Positions 1 through 39,620 of a DNA stretch of 64,000 bases are shown here, in pieces (position 1 is the first letter of the stretch; the number at the start of each line of letters is the position of its first letter). The position numbers were made by a program, and so were the translations under genes. The notes under the pieces are model-generated. The model did not search any database, was not told where the DNA came from, and saw only the letters and a list, made by a program, of their open reading frames with translations. The DNA comes from Pelobates cultripes (Eukaryota > Chordata > Amphibia > Anura > Pelobatidae): positions 359,743,428 through 359,807,427 of the forward strand of contig OW240913.1 in NCBI GenBank assembly GCA_933207985.1, in the 5' to 3' direction.

Positions 1-355
1 GCAGTGTAACATTGGGCTGTTTGGCGCACTAACTGGTTCACATTGAAGATCGATCTGCCATGCAATTAGCGTCTTACCAGACCACATTGATACCTTTTGT
101 ACCCATGCAGCAACACGGGAAGGATGTGATTTTGTAACAAACAGTGGAGGCTGCATAGCAGGTAAAGAAGTGCCAACTACTTGTTCTAGCCCAGTCCCCA
201 CTAGATCAATTAAATCCACTCACCTGCATTCAATGGTATGCAAACTAGTGTGTGTAAGGGGTCCGTGGTTTCTGATGCCATATATGCACAGCATATAACT
301 GTACATCCATTTTGAATGGTATGAGAAGTATGTGATTTTAGAGTGCAATTAAAAG

Positions 356-1507
356 AGTAACGGAGCTCCCTGTACCCTTGGCTGGGTACCTCCGCCAAGG
401 ACCGCTTCCTAGCTAGAACAGGGGACTAACCGCAGCACCTCTGCCTACAGTCGCCGTGGCTTCACTGGGGCTCTGGAGCCGAATGGGGAACTCGCTCTGT
501 CCACCCCGAGGCACTGGACGACACGGAGTCCTGGGAGCTCTCGTCCTTACAAGGACTTTCCTAGTTGAATCCTCCACACTGGAACAGTAACCAGAGGGCA
601 CATAGTTCTGGGAGTACAAGCTGGAATACTTTAATCTGGCCAAATGGGCTGCTTTTTTACAATCTAGACACAGTCAAACATGCCCATAACACTCCCACTC
701 AAAACAGGACAATCCCTCAGCCTGGACCTGAGAGGAGACTAGTTACAAGCAAACATCTAACATACTCCTCTCCTGTGCCTGAGAGATAATTACCCGAGCC
801 CTTAAACATATAATTGAATTAGCTCTCCGTATAGAACAGTCAATATAGCAAAATCCCAATCATACCCCCCCAAAGCACATAAACACCACACAGGTTACAT
901 CTCCTGATAGCCCCGATTTGGGAGACCAACATATCCAGAAATCACCCAGATCGGTTCAGGGGTTTGGGATTTCCATGGAAGTCATAATTTTGAACAACCT
1001 CCACATGGTCCTATGCCTAAAACAGTACCATGAAATCAGTGCTAACGTTTGGTCAAGTTCGGTAGTTTAAAAACGAACAACTACCAAACGGAATTCATAG
1101 TTCTATGCTGGAGCTTGTTTGTCGGAACGTTTCCATCGAACAGTGCCCTTCTAAGTCGCATAGAACCGACTGAAGGCAATGATGGAAGTCCAGCAGTGTT
1201 CGGGAGTTTCTGTGTCCGATTTTGGTTCCAAGAGATTGATGCCCAAACACCACTGTCTTAGTTTGCTTGAACAAGATGGCCAACACCTTGTGGTCGTTCA
1301 AAAGAAATGTGGCCACCCAGACGAACAATTGGAACACTACGGTGGAACTAGTTACAAGGTGTCAATTGGTCTTAACAAGCTCCCGGGTGATCTCTGGTTC
1401 GTGCGGTTGTTCGATTCCCGAACAACATAATCCCAAATCACATGAACAGAGCCCTTTCAGCGCCCTCCAGGAGCTTGTGGCAAACAATCAGACCCATGGG
1501 CGTCACA
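356..1507. mobile_element. Probable solo LTR flanked by AAAAG
   Basis: The first 60 bases (TAACGGAGC..., then GGCTGGGTACCTCCG) align with those of the solo LTR at 7120. The same 5-base sequence AAAAG flanks it at 351-355 and 1508-1512, as expected for an integrase target duplication, and the right end is CA. The left end reads AG rather than TG, perhaps by mutation. No internal coding region is present. Orientation is not determined. Confidence 0.6.
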
Positions 1508-3139
1508 AAAAGTGATTTTCCTCTTCACTTTTTTTTTTTTTCCCTGCACAGAGATATGTTTTGGGTTCACATGTTTATTCTTTGAGAATTTATTAAATGC
1601 ATCTGGTCACCCTCTGCACAATCTTATTGGGTTACTTTGGGAGTTAAATCACTTTGTTTATGCAGCCCTAAAATGTATCCTCCACCTCGAAAGTGTGTGA
1701 TCAGCATTCAAGGTGTGTTCCGGCATGGTGTCAATATGTGAATACAGGTGTGTATTTGTTTCGGTGTTTATGAAATGCACTTGTATTGGAATAAAAGCCA
1801 GCAGTTGCCACATAAAGAACCTGTAATGACCTACTCCCAGCATTTTTGGGAAAGGTTTTATGTAATGAGCAACACCTGAGCAAGATGAAACTGGGATGTA
1901 GGGTCTGGGACATCCAATAAGATTTTTCATGGCACATGCAGCGTGTCTCCCAGGTCAGCTTTAACAGAACAGTAGTGCAAAATCTGGTTCTGAAGGAGTT
2001 AATCTTCGTGAAAGGCTCTTTAAAAGTTTACACTCAAAATATACATGAAACGGTTATTGCTACTTTCTCATGTAATCACCAATTGTTTTTCTATGTGACC
2101 GCTGATATGAACAGGCATCTCATTCAATGTGATATAGCTATATCTCTAGAATACCTTATTGTGCAAGCGCAGTGCACCCACCCTCAGCTACATCTACATA
2201 ACCAGACGGGATGATTTTGCATTTTAAGCAGAGTCTCAAAAAGGTGACACCAGTGACTGCTACTATTAGCAGCTAGGTTTGAGAATGTATCTAATTTCAA
2301 ATGGTCTGCCTTCTGTTAACTAGTTTTATTATTGTTTGGATGTCACTTTTTACATACATTAAAATGTGTTTATACTAAGCATGCATTTCATTGTGAGAAA
2401 TTCACTACAGATCAATACATACTTTTATTGTCTTACTAGACCAGGAAGGAGCAAAGCAGTCTCCTTGGTGAGCTTGCTATAATGGCCCAGAAGCTGTCAG
2501 AGGACATAGCCAGAGCCACTTGCAGAGCTTTATAAAGAGCATGGATTTGTGCTATAGGGCAACACACATTTAACAGTAACCAAGAAAAAGCTATCACCAC
2601 TACCTCATTTAAAGAAAGACCCCGTGTTCGGGTCGTGACGTGTAACTGGTTCTAGTAACCTATGTGGTACTTGACCTACACTGGGATTTATTTTTATTTT
2701 TTTTGGAGGGGGTGGGAGGTGTTTACAGGAAAGTCCTAAAATAAAAAAAAATTAAAGTGAATTTGATTTAAATCGTATTTTAGAAACTGCCAACCATTTG
2801 ATTAAAAACATTACAAAGTATCAATAAATGTATTGGTAAAGCTTGAAGATAAGAAAGGCAAGTGTTAATACATTCCAGTTCTTCCACCATTTTTGTGTTT
2901 AAGGCACTTATTATATATTGAGTAAAATATTTTTAATAAAAGACATTACATTACAATCCTGTTCAGTCAAGGCACAGCCAGGACACACATTGCAAATGTG
3001 GAAGAAAAACCGAAACAATGATATATTTCTCCTCTTTACTCTGTGTGCGCCATATTTCTTTCTCTTGCCCATGAAAAAGGTCTTCCTAGGAGGAAAGCAA
3101 AGTTTGTGAAAGTTTTACATCGTATGACTGCATATCTAA

Positions 3140-3283
3140 AACAGGGTTCTCAAACCTATGGCCCTCTGGATGTTGCTGAACTAACAATTATTTGAATGAA
3201 ATGGATAGCAGGAGAATCATGGGAGTTGTAGTTCAGCAACATCTGGAGGGCCAGAGTTTGGAGAGCCCTGCTCTAGCGCAACT
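3140..3283. mobile_element. Palindromic MITE, 'ACTACAACTCCCATGAT' family
   Basis: The left half CCCTCTGGATGTTGCTGAAC is mirrored by the right half GTTCAGCAACATCTGGAGGG, so the element folds into one hairpin. The right half contains GAATCATGGGAGTTGTAGTT. A diverged relative lies at about 38417-38563. Confidence 0.65.
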
Positions 3284-5390
3284 CTATGGGCTAAAATTAC
3301 AAGCTGTGCTCGAGGCTAAAGGTTTGAGATTTTGGGCTGTATGTTATCATACAGATTATGAGCATAGTATGTGTAAAGAGACCAGTTAGAAGATGGGATC
3401 ATAAGCTATATCATGTTGGATAAAGAAAAATTGAAGGATAATGGGGGGGGGAAAGTGTGGATAAAATATCTAAGATTTTTTTAAATTATTATTTATTTTT
3501 CGACTGCCTTCTACTCTTTAACAACTACAACCTCTGCTTGAAGACCACTCAAAAAATTCTGTAAATATGTCAGTTTTGGGGAGGAGAGCATTTCTATTCA
3601 TAGGATACAAATCCAAAAACCATTCTGGATAGCTGACTGCATTTTCTTTTTTTTAAAAGCTATGCCACCCATACATTGAAACCAGGAGCCATTGTTTATG
3701 ATTTGTATCACTAGTAGCCCTCAGCTCATACTCTGTTCTAGGGCATTAAATAAACCAGAGGGTATTTATCCTTTATGGCATGCCATTCTTCTTGGGGTTA
3801 ATAAGATATGCATTTACTTTGCTAAAACAAAGGTAAGCAGATTCTATTTTGGCTGATGTGCTGATTATCTGTCTCGAGCTATGTGCACGGCTGACAATAT
3901 TGTAAAAAAATTTTTTAATGGAGCTGCCTGAAGGACATTGCTTGGTTCTGCTGGAGGTTAATGAATCAATAATTTCAAAGTTTGAGCAGTGCTTCGTAAT
4001 CTGCTGAGATGCTTTCTTTCTCTCTGATGAAGACGTGCTCTTTCTACTTACATTAGCCGTGGACTGAGATAGTGGTTTTAGTCTTATGGAGCAAGGAATC
4101 ATAAATAATTCACAGTCTTCGGGAAATGAGTTCTGCAGTCAGACTTCGAGCAGTGTTCAAGTAGTGCAATCAACAAGCTACGCAAGAGGGAAGCAGCTGG
4201 CTGCCTGTGATTGTCCTATTCTGCTCCTGGACGTGGCATGTAAAATAGCTATTGTTAAAAAAAAAAAAAAACACCCCAAAAAAACTTTTTCAAAAATGGT
4301 TCTTTATCTGTATTCTGATGGCCACCGCGAGGCTGAGCTCGACTTATCCCATCGTAATGGGAAGACTGGAATGTGGAGGTATCTCTGCTGTCACAAGCCG
4401 GATCATTTGCACATCTTTACTTGTGAGTAGCTGCTTCCCTCCTCACCGCTGTACTCCAAAACGTTGAAAGCCTCTGACAGCGGCTCTGTTACAGGAAATA
4501 TTGCATAGGACCCCTGTAAGCATTGAGGGCTTTTTTTGTGGGGTGAGGTGGGTTCCATGTAAGCATTGCTATCAGAACATAATATAGAGTTTGTATCACT
4601 GACCGTAACTGTATTGCTGCTTGTAGGATATTAAATCTAAACAAATATCCAGAGCTCTGTTGCTCTAACTGACCTTTAATGTCAGAGCTGATGATGTCAA
4701 TCGTAAAAATCTGCAGTTGAACTCTCTAAAAAGCAAGGTATTTTGAATGCAAGAACATTCTGGGTTTGTGTGTGAATATGTGTATGTAAATAAACATACA
4801 GTTATTATGGCTGACACCTCATTTTCCTGAATAGTAGATATCTGCTACCATTAAGGCATCATTAGTGTTTGTGTATTTTTTTTTTTAAGTGGAGAGATTG
4901 ATGTAGACAAACTTTTCTATTTTTTTTTTGTAAATGTTGTTGCAAATTTTTTCATTTTTTTTCTATTTATTTTTTTGAAAGTAATAAGTGATAGAAGTAA
5001 TGATCAAATAGGTAAAATTTCAGTATTACGAGACAATTTGAGTATGAATATATATACCATTTCTAATGAAGGCTATAATTTGCTAAATTTGAAGAGGAAA
5101 GCTTAAAGCAATGAGGAGCATTGGAAAGAAAGGGGAGAAGACAAAGGTGGCAGATGGGCACCGAAACGTGGTCAGGTTATGGCAATTTCTAATTCTGGAT
5201 AATTAAATGCTACATTGCAAGACAGGTTTTTTGTTTTTCAAATTAATAATAATTAATTGGATCCTGTTTTACCTAAACTAATGCATCGTTTGCACTCGCC
5301 AAATTGGGAACAACAATACTTTACTGTTGGGTAATCTGTAATGTCTTGTGGGACATTCATTTATAATCTTACATTTTTATGTTTTTTAAG

Positions 5391-31866
<26,476 letters not shown>

Positions 31867-34510
31867 AGACCTTTCAGTGGATTGAAAGGGACTCGATTTT
31901 ATAAAGGAAGTTTGCTATTCTGCAAAAGGGGAACAGCATATAAAAACCTTTCACAGACTTCACTTTGGATGTACACGAAATTCTGTCCTGGTTTTCAGCT
32001 TTTTTTCCTTCTGACCTGTGAGAGCATATGGGGAAAAAAAGTCTTAGTCACTGTAATAATTATGCAGATTTTTTTTTTTTTTATATATATCTGTTTTTTT
32101 TGAGGGGTGCGGGGGGATAATGGAGGGATTTATTTTTTTTCTCCTGTCAAAGGAAGCTTGCAGTGCATCCGGACAAATCACAAACCATGTCAAGATAATC
32201 TTGCACATATTTCAAAATTCATGTTTGAGAAAAGAATGTGGGAATGAATGACTGATGGTAGAAAGGTAATCTGGTCGTGTACTGCAAGTGTAACTCAGGT
32301 TTGTCTTCCTAAAGTATTTGATATTTCCATTAATAACGAACATTGTAGACGGTCACTGTACAAGTCATGCATTTACTGGGCGTTTGTGATCACAGGGTGG
32401 TATTTAGGAAGAAATCACTTCAACAAGGGTGTTGCACATTAATAGATTTTTTTTTTTTTTTTATTGTTTTGATACTTTGACAGGATGCCTCTTAATTTTG
32501 TAGATTTATTTAGAAGAGGGGGGAGGGGAGAGAAAAGAAAAATTCAAGCAAATATGATCTGTTCGAGGAAATAGATGCCTTCCTAGATAGTTTCAGTGCT
32601 TTACCAAATCAAAACTACATTTACCTAATAGATTTAATAATTATTCATACATCTTTTGGTACCTTGCACCTTTTTAAAGATACTTTTTGCATGGGGACAT
32701 TTTTGCAAAACTATCATCTAACAATCAACTGCTTATAAATAGAAAAGCAGCGCATGTCACATTGACTACTAAATGCCCTCCGCACTCATCTTGGGAATAT
32801 CTGATCATGACCATACAGTTAATCTTAGACACTTTTATTATTACTGCACCAATTTGCCATAGGTTAGATGCATGTGTAGATTGGGGAAGTATCTGACAAT
32901 CGCCATATTGGAACGGATATCCACAACACAGCCTATATTTGGTTCGTTTATTAGAATTTTTTTTTTTTTGTTTTTTGATTTTTCTCCATCAAAGCTCCTG
33001 GACAGAGTGGATTAGCTCAAGACACACTCCTTGAGGTTTTTATCCCATTTAAAGAAGAGGAACTGTTACCTTCTGGATGGAGTTACACGTGGTCTTTCCC
33101 AGATAATATACACCTTTTAATGAGCTGCTCATGTTAAAAGTTGCTTACAAATCCTGCACATACTATTTAGCAGCATGGAGCTGTAAAATGATTGTACCGC
33201 ATTGATGTTGGTTTAGGAAATTTATTCTTTTTGTAGGAAGTTTGTGTTTTGAGCAAAAAGGCAGAATTTTGTAGTCTGGATTAGTGCCATATCAACATGG
33301 AGTCTACAAACCCCTACGATTCCCTGTGATTCTTTACACAATGTAAAAGTCAATCGTGCAAACCTTGGTCAGTGCTGGTCACCAAAGGAAAATCCGTTTA
33401 AAGAAGGTTCCGGACAAAGGGAATTGTTCCCCTCGAAGTGCTGTTCTGACTGTCTTAGATTAGAGACGTGGACTCTAAATGGAAGCAGCCTTTTCTAAAA
33501 AACCCTACATGGTCAGAATGAATTCAGCATTGAGAAAGATGGCGAGTTCGTAAAGTTTTGTCAGTTGCGTAGAAGCATCATCAGCTCTGTTTGCAGATAT
33601 CTTAATAGTTAGAACGTTCCGGCCATGTGTAAGAATTTTTTTTTATAGAAAATGTTCGACTTGCCCTATAATGATATGACCACAAGCAGTCCAAAGTAAG
33701 ACAGACAATGAGTCTTGAGCGGTATTCGGTTTATGCACTATACGTTTTGTGCCTTGGTCTGAAAATTAACATGACTTCAGTTTGAAAGTAACCCAATGTC
33801 TTCATCTTGTTTTTCATGTTTTGTCTTCCCCCACCCACTGCCACCGCCACCTTACTATTCTCTCTGGGTGACTATAAACACAAACTCACTAAATGCTTGC
33901 CATGCGCCCAGTTGTTAGAGATTTCAGTGGTTTTTCAGATTCCGAAAGGCCTTTGTTTTCAACTTCTAAAAGAATGTTTTGGAATTTTGTCAATTTTTAT
34001 TTATTTCTTTTTGTAAAAGTTTTGGGAGGTGCATATAGGGCAAGGGTATATTTACTTGTGTACAGCCTAACCCTCTTGAGTTTCAGGAAATTTGGCATAA
34101 TACTGATATTTCCTCTGGTACGTAAAGGATTCTGGGAAGTTTCCCCACTCCAACAAAGCTTTCTGCTTTTCCAACACTGTGACTGAAGTTGTGATCAATT
34201 TTAAGAAATCAATCACAATGAAAACCGAATGTACAATTCTTAGTTCTGGTGCTGAAATCTCTAGACATTCATATCCTGGTCTGACAGTCATGGTCCTCTT
34301 TCCTTTTGTGTGTCATTTGAAGCAGGATTTAAAACACTAATGAATGTTAATCTAACCCTGCTCTAGATTTTGCCACTTTTAATTTTTGGTTTTGTTTTCC
34401 AAATCATCTCTGCTATTTTTAACCATTGTTTTGTTTTAAATTTACTACATTCTAACCTTTTTTTCCGTTTATTTTTGAGAAAATTAAATAAAATTGCAAT
34501 ATATGTGTGG
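31867..34510 (+). other. ENAH: ENAH 3' UTR (approximate end)
   Basis: Follows the TAA stop. It is AT-rich, has no recognised repeat insertion, and contains T runs and AT-rich stretches typical of vertebrate 3' UTRs. The first good poly(A) signal is at 34487, followed by a GT-rich stretch. Further AATAAA motifs at 34664 and 35534, and continued absence of repeats to about 35600, allow a longer form. No coding sequence was recognised; the 60-97 codon frames here look like chance. Confidence 0.75.
34487..34492 (+). terminator. Candidate ENAH poly(A) signal AATAAA
   Basis: AATAAA followed within about 15-25 nt by a TGTGTGG element, the usual cleavage-site arrangement. Alternative AATAAA hexamers lie at 34664-34669 and 35534-35539. 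Confidence 0.6.
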
Positions 34511-35599
34511 CCACCATTTGTCTGTTGAAAAATTTTGAACGCTTTGGACTGCCCTAAAAGTTATTGCCTGGTTTATTGAATGTGGCGGGTGGAGGGAAAT
34601 GTAATGGTTTGCATAATACGATCATTAGTTTTCTAATTTTAAAGAGACATTATACGAGAATTGAATAAACGCCAGCAATGTCATAGAACTATATGTATTA
34701 ATTCTGAAATGAAGAATGTATATAAAGAGATTTGTGGTTGTCCTAATTAGGTAGAATGTGGTTGGGATTACAAGTCCAATTTTTGTTTTGTACAAAAAAA
34801 AAAAAAAAAGCTACAAAAAGCACAGAATGGAAAAAAATATGGATAAATGAAGTCCATCTGATTAAACTAGTAATGTTCCATTGCCTGGGATTGTAAAGCA
34901 TCGTTATACAATTTTTGGCTTTAAATTAAGACGTTTTCCTGTCTATCCCAAACTGAACAGGTAAGACTAAAACTGGATATTTGGTACATCTACAACTTTG
35001 ACAAACAGGATAAATTTCAGACTGATTTCATGTACTGAGGGAGAGCTTGTGATCACATTCTTTCTCTGTTTAATTTCAAAGTGAGTTTTACTGCAAAAAC
35101 CATTTAATGCATTGGCAATGCGTATAACAGCTGCGTACAGTTGCTTTCAGATTGTAATGTAACATGTCCAGTTGCAAATTACGTTGTAATATTTTTTATT
35201 TTATTTTTTAAATACAAACTTAAAGGCACTCACGCAAAATCTAGATAAACTTTGACATGACCTGATTTGTGATTGCAGTTTGAGGGTGGAGTGACCGCTT
35301 CATAGTTCAGAATTTGTTTTGTAGACTTTTTTTTGGTTATATTAACACCCCCCACCCTCCGCTCTTTTTATTTATCTTTGTTTCTCTTCAACAAATAATG
35401 AACAGGAACCCAAAGTTTCAATTTAAAATCTTTACCTATATCTGTAGTAAAATGTCACCTTTATACACCGTAGTGATATTGTTTAACATGAAGGCAACTT
35501 TTTTTTTGTTTGTTTTATTCATCATCCATAAATAATAAAATCTGCCAGCTCTGTGATGCTAAAAGCAGGAGATAAGACATTCTGCTTTAAACAGACTGT

Positions 35600-35795
35600 G
35601 CAATACAGGGACCTGGAATATCTGGCTTCCTATCAGGAAGGATGTTCAAGTCACATGTACGGAGGTGTGGCTGTACAATCAAAGTGGTTTAATTCCTAAA
35701 TGGCAGGGAATTGAGCAGTGAGACTGCTGGGGCATGATCTATACACCAAAACTGCTTCATTCAGCTAAATATGTTTTGGTGACTATAAAATCATT
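35600..35795. mobile_element. Partial copy of the ACACTATAGTCACC MITE family
   Basis: TCAAGTCACATGTACGGAGG, then GGCATGATCTATACACCAAA and CTGCTTCATTCAGCTAAAT match the right half of the element at 5784-6308. The left half is missing. Confidence 0.65.
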
Positions 35796-37548
35796 ATAAC
35801 TTTTTTCACTTATCCGTACAAATTTAAAAAGAAAAACACTGCCCTGTGAAATGACTTCCAGTGTTCCTCGACAATAGGAAATATAGTCAGGCCTAGGGCT
35901 AGCTGTGCAGTTGTGGACCAATTGGGGAGATCCCCCAGCATTGGTATATTAAATACATATTCACAATTACTGTACTCGCCTGTGTTGGCATGATCCAAGG
36001 GGGTGTCACCATTGACTGTTGTGGTGAGCAGGTGCAACCATTTTAGTTATAATGTAAGGTTAGTATGTGCACCATTAAGTTACACTCTCTACCTGTAAAG
36101 CACTTTAGCTTGCTGAAATGCTTTGTGATGGTTGTATTTATAATTTTTTATATAAGAAATTGGCACTTTTATAAATTTAATCTGGTTATAAACCTATGGC
36201 TGCCAGTCAGACTTTTGGTCCTGTTACTTCCTGGTTTAGTCAGCTCAGTGGAGCTAAACTCAAGAGGCAGCAATATTCCTGGAACCTACCTTGTAAATAT
36301 TTCTCATTAGGAGAAGGGGAGGAATTGCAAAGGCTGCAGACAAAAGAACTCTAGGTTTTGCAAGCTTTTTTTTTTTTTTCTTCACATTTTTTGTTTTAGA
36401 TACAACCTAATGAACAAAATGTAGAAATACATTTGTGTGTTTTTAAGGACAGATCTCCTAAACAGTGATGTTTTAATTTGGGCAGTGGAGTGTCCCTTTA
36501 AATAATCATCCTGCAGAATACTCAGACACACAATCATGCTCCACACATATTGACAGTCTGTACTGGTAGAGCAACAACAAAATAATACAGACGTACTACC
36601 CCTGACATTTCACACAGCACACTTACAATAATGCTCTAACCAGTATACATATCTTAATCTCTTGTCCTGACCTTCAAAACTACATTTGACCAGGGTTATG
36701 TTTTTATTCCTGTTCACTTTAATGCTTTGCACTACCAGATTTCCTTTTAGTTTCATATTCCAACGCTTATTATGTATTGACTTAACCTTGTGAGTGATAC
36801 CTCGCATGTTACCACACACCCCTAGGAGTTTGTCCCCATTGCAGCTCTTCCCAATCAGTCTATTTCCAAGGGCGTGCTCTGTCCGGAGTCTGTCTTCTAT
36901 TTTTGCAAGCGGAGAGCCCCCTCGTTTAATACCTATTAAACATACAAATTGCGGCTCCAGGTCTCTTTATAGCATGGACTTCCCATGTAAATCATTTGCT
37001 TAGAGCAGTCTTCTCCAGTCTGACATCATGCAACATGTCTTTCCTCTCTCTGCCAGGAAATACACATTGTATTGGACAAACGTTACAACCGTGATTTAGC
37101 AGTTACATCTTGCAATAGAACAAGATTTGTTGTCAACGTTCAAGCAATGACTAGTTAAACAGATTTAGTAGATAGAAAATGAAAAAAGTCCACATGAGAC
37201 ATTTCACTTTTATTTTATGTTTTGTTCAACTTATCTTTGATAGAACACTGTGTGAAATTCCCATAAGTGGGCAACCTGGCCTTGATTTTGCCTTTAAACT
37301 TCTTCCTGCAGAGGCAGATTCAGCTTAATCTGAGCCTCCTGGTTTATTCACTTGTGTGGGAATTGTCATGAGTTTCACATTTTTAGATGTGATAACGAAA
37401 TTCAGAAAAATTCTCTTGGTAACACAAGTCAAATTATGGGATCTGTGTGCAGGGCACAGAGGAGTAATCATGATCAGATCCAAACGGGCAGAGCTCTGCT
37501 TTACAATGCAATAGCCATATCTGACGGTGTATTTTATTTAAACATTTC

Positions 37549-37670
37549 TGGTTATTATTATTGCCATTTATATAGTGCCAACAGATTCTGTAGCGCTTTA
37601 CAATATTTTGAGAGGGGGGCTGTAACAATAAATAGGACTATTACAAGAAAATTTACAGGAACAATAGGTT
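37549..37670. repeat. Interspersed repeat with ATAGTGCCAACAGATTCTGT
   Basis: The stretch GCCATTTATATAGTGCCAAC through TAGCGCTTTACAAT is, from memory, a recurrent frog repeat. A related fragment (AAAGCGCCAACAATTTCCGC) lies at about 37971-38000. Confidence 0.45.
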
Positions 37671-38416
37671 GAAGAGGACCCTGCTCAAACGAACATACAG
37701 ACTTTTAAAGGACAACCCTTTGGAATTATAGATGTAAACTGCTAGAGGACATAGCTGGATTGCCATTAGACAGCATAGGGCATAAGCACCAGGCCCAGAC
37801 ATGCTTCCATCTGTAAAGCGGGACTTCCTTTACCGTCGGTGGAAAATAGAGCTATCTTCTCGGCCCTGTGTCCCTTCACCTGTTTGAGGGAATGTTCTGG
37901 TATACACCAGTGATAGGCAACCTTTAGCAGGGCAGATGTTGACAGTATCTGCTATAAAGCTTATTATATATAAAGCGCCAACAATTTCCGCAGCGCTGGT
38001 ACCTGGGGAGATGTAGCCTACAACATCTGGAGTGCCGAATGTCACTCTTCCACTGGACCACCAGGAATCCAGTGCCTCAGTGTGTCCCCACTGGACCACT
38101 CTGGATTACATCCCTCCTGTCAAATGGTAAGTATTTGGATGACAAATTAAATAATTTCCCTCAGACACTCCTAGGCACAAACTGTGAAAACAACACACAG
38201 AGCTCAACCAGGCACACTAAGCCTCCTCCTATAAAGCCCAGCTTCCTCCACACATATAACACTCAGAAATCCAGCGCTCCAGGAGGGGGTCTCAGATAGG
38301 AATCCTGCCATGGGCAATATTAATCTGGCTCTGCTGTCAGATGTCAGTCCGTACATTCATGTGAACCATGTAAATTGCATTGTGAACCCATTTTACGTTA
38401 CACTTCATGGTCTACA

Positions 38417-38563
38417 TCAGGGGGCCCCCAAAAGAGGCAGATCCCCAGATGCTGTAGAACTACAACTCCCATGATGTTATAAATGCCTTTAAAATGACAA
38501 AGCATCATGGAAGCTGTAGTTTTGAAACCTCTTGGGATCTACCTTTTGGACAGCTCTAATACA
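38417..38563. mobile_element. Palindromic element with ACTACAACTCCCATGAT
   Basis: AGATCCCCAGATGCTGTAGA, then ACTACAACTCCCATGATG, mirrored by CATCATGGAAGCTGTAGT and GGGATCTACCTTTTGG. It is related to the element at 3140. Confidence 0.55.
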
Positions 38564-39112
38564 TGCATTATCTGTGCATGACAATATTCAGACAGAATGC
38601 TATTTTGGATGAGCTAAAGATGATAAATTGTAGCAAAGTAAGGCGGGCGCCTTACAGAATGTGCATATTGCTCCCAGTGTTCACTAGGATTTTTTAATTC
38701 TGATTCAGCCTTGATCTGTAATATATTAACAATAGTTTCCAAAGGTCCAATCGGAGTCTCTGTAGCCATGCTAAACACTGTGAGTAAATGCTGGATTAAC
38801 GTGTGCATCCACTGTTAACATTGCTGCCAGCTGCTGGATCATGCAAGGCCAATAACACCCTGACATTGTCAGCCTCTTCTGGGTTAGTTTTAGGAAGTAA
38901 TGAGTCTGGTCCCCAGCTGCAGGTTCTGTTTTTTAAAACTTGACTTCAAGCCCAAGAACGGTTACAGAAGCATACGCTGCCGCTACAGCCCCTGTGGTTT
39001 GAGGGGAAGTAACTTTTAATTTAACACAGTAATGGACAAAAGTCCTGTTTCATGCCTGATGGGCATGACCTAGTTTGACAATTTCAGTGTTGTCACAAAC
39101 AAATATGGGCAG

Positions 39113-39620
39113 TTAAAAGGGACACTATAGTCACCAAAACACACTTAGCTGAATAAAGCAGTTTTGTTGTTTAGATCATGCACCATAGTCTCACTGCTCA
39201 ATTCTCTGCTTTTTAGGAATTAAATCACTTTGTTTATACAGCCCTAGTCACACCTCCCTGCATCTGACTTACACAGCCTTCCATAACACTTCTTGTGAAG
39301 AGAGATCTAATATTTACATTTAATGCACAATGTGTTAAATTTAGATTTAATTTTGTATCTCCTGCTATGCAAATAGACTGTCTTTGCAGGAGCCTCCTGC
39401 ATGTAATTAAACTTTAATTTACAGAGAAAGATAAAAACTTCTAAAGTAATTAACATCTGATTGAAAATAGAACCATTTTTTCTTCTAGCAGTCACAGCCA
39501 GCGGAAGTGTGGCTAAGGCTGGATGGACAGAAACAAGTGATTTTACTCATAAATAGCAGTCAGACTGCAGGGGCATGATCTATACACAAAACCTATCATA
39601 AAGCTATATATATATATATA
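39113..39620. mobile_element. MITE copy (ACACTATAGTCACC family)
   Basis: Begins AAAAGGGACACTATAGTCAC and contains GGAATTAAATCACTTTGTTT and GGGGCATGATCTATACACAA. The right terminus is lost in an AT microsatellite at about 39606-39622. Confidence 0.7.

Larger units (their letters stand above)
1..5390 (+). other. ENAH intron upstream of the first exon in view
   Basis: No EVH1-domain exon or other coding sequence was recognised. It holds an LTR-like insertion (356-1507), a small piece of the AAAGGGACACTATAG repeat family near 1630-1670, a palindromic element (about 3140-3283) and low-complexity T/A tracts. The 4080-4490 stretch is less AT-rich and repeat-free. Confidence 0.7.
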
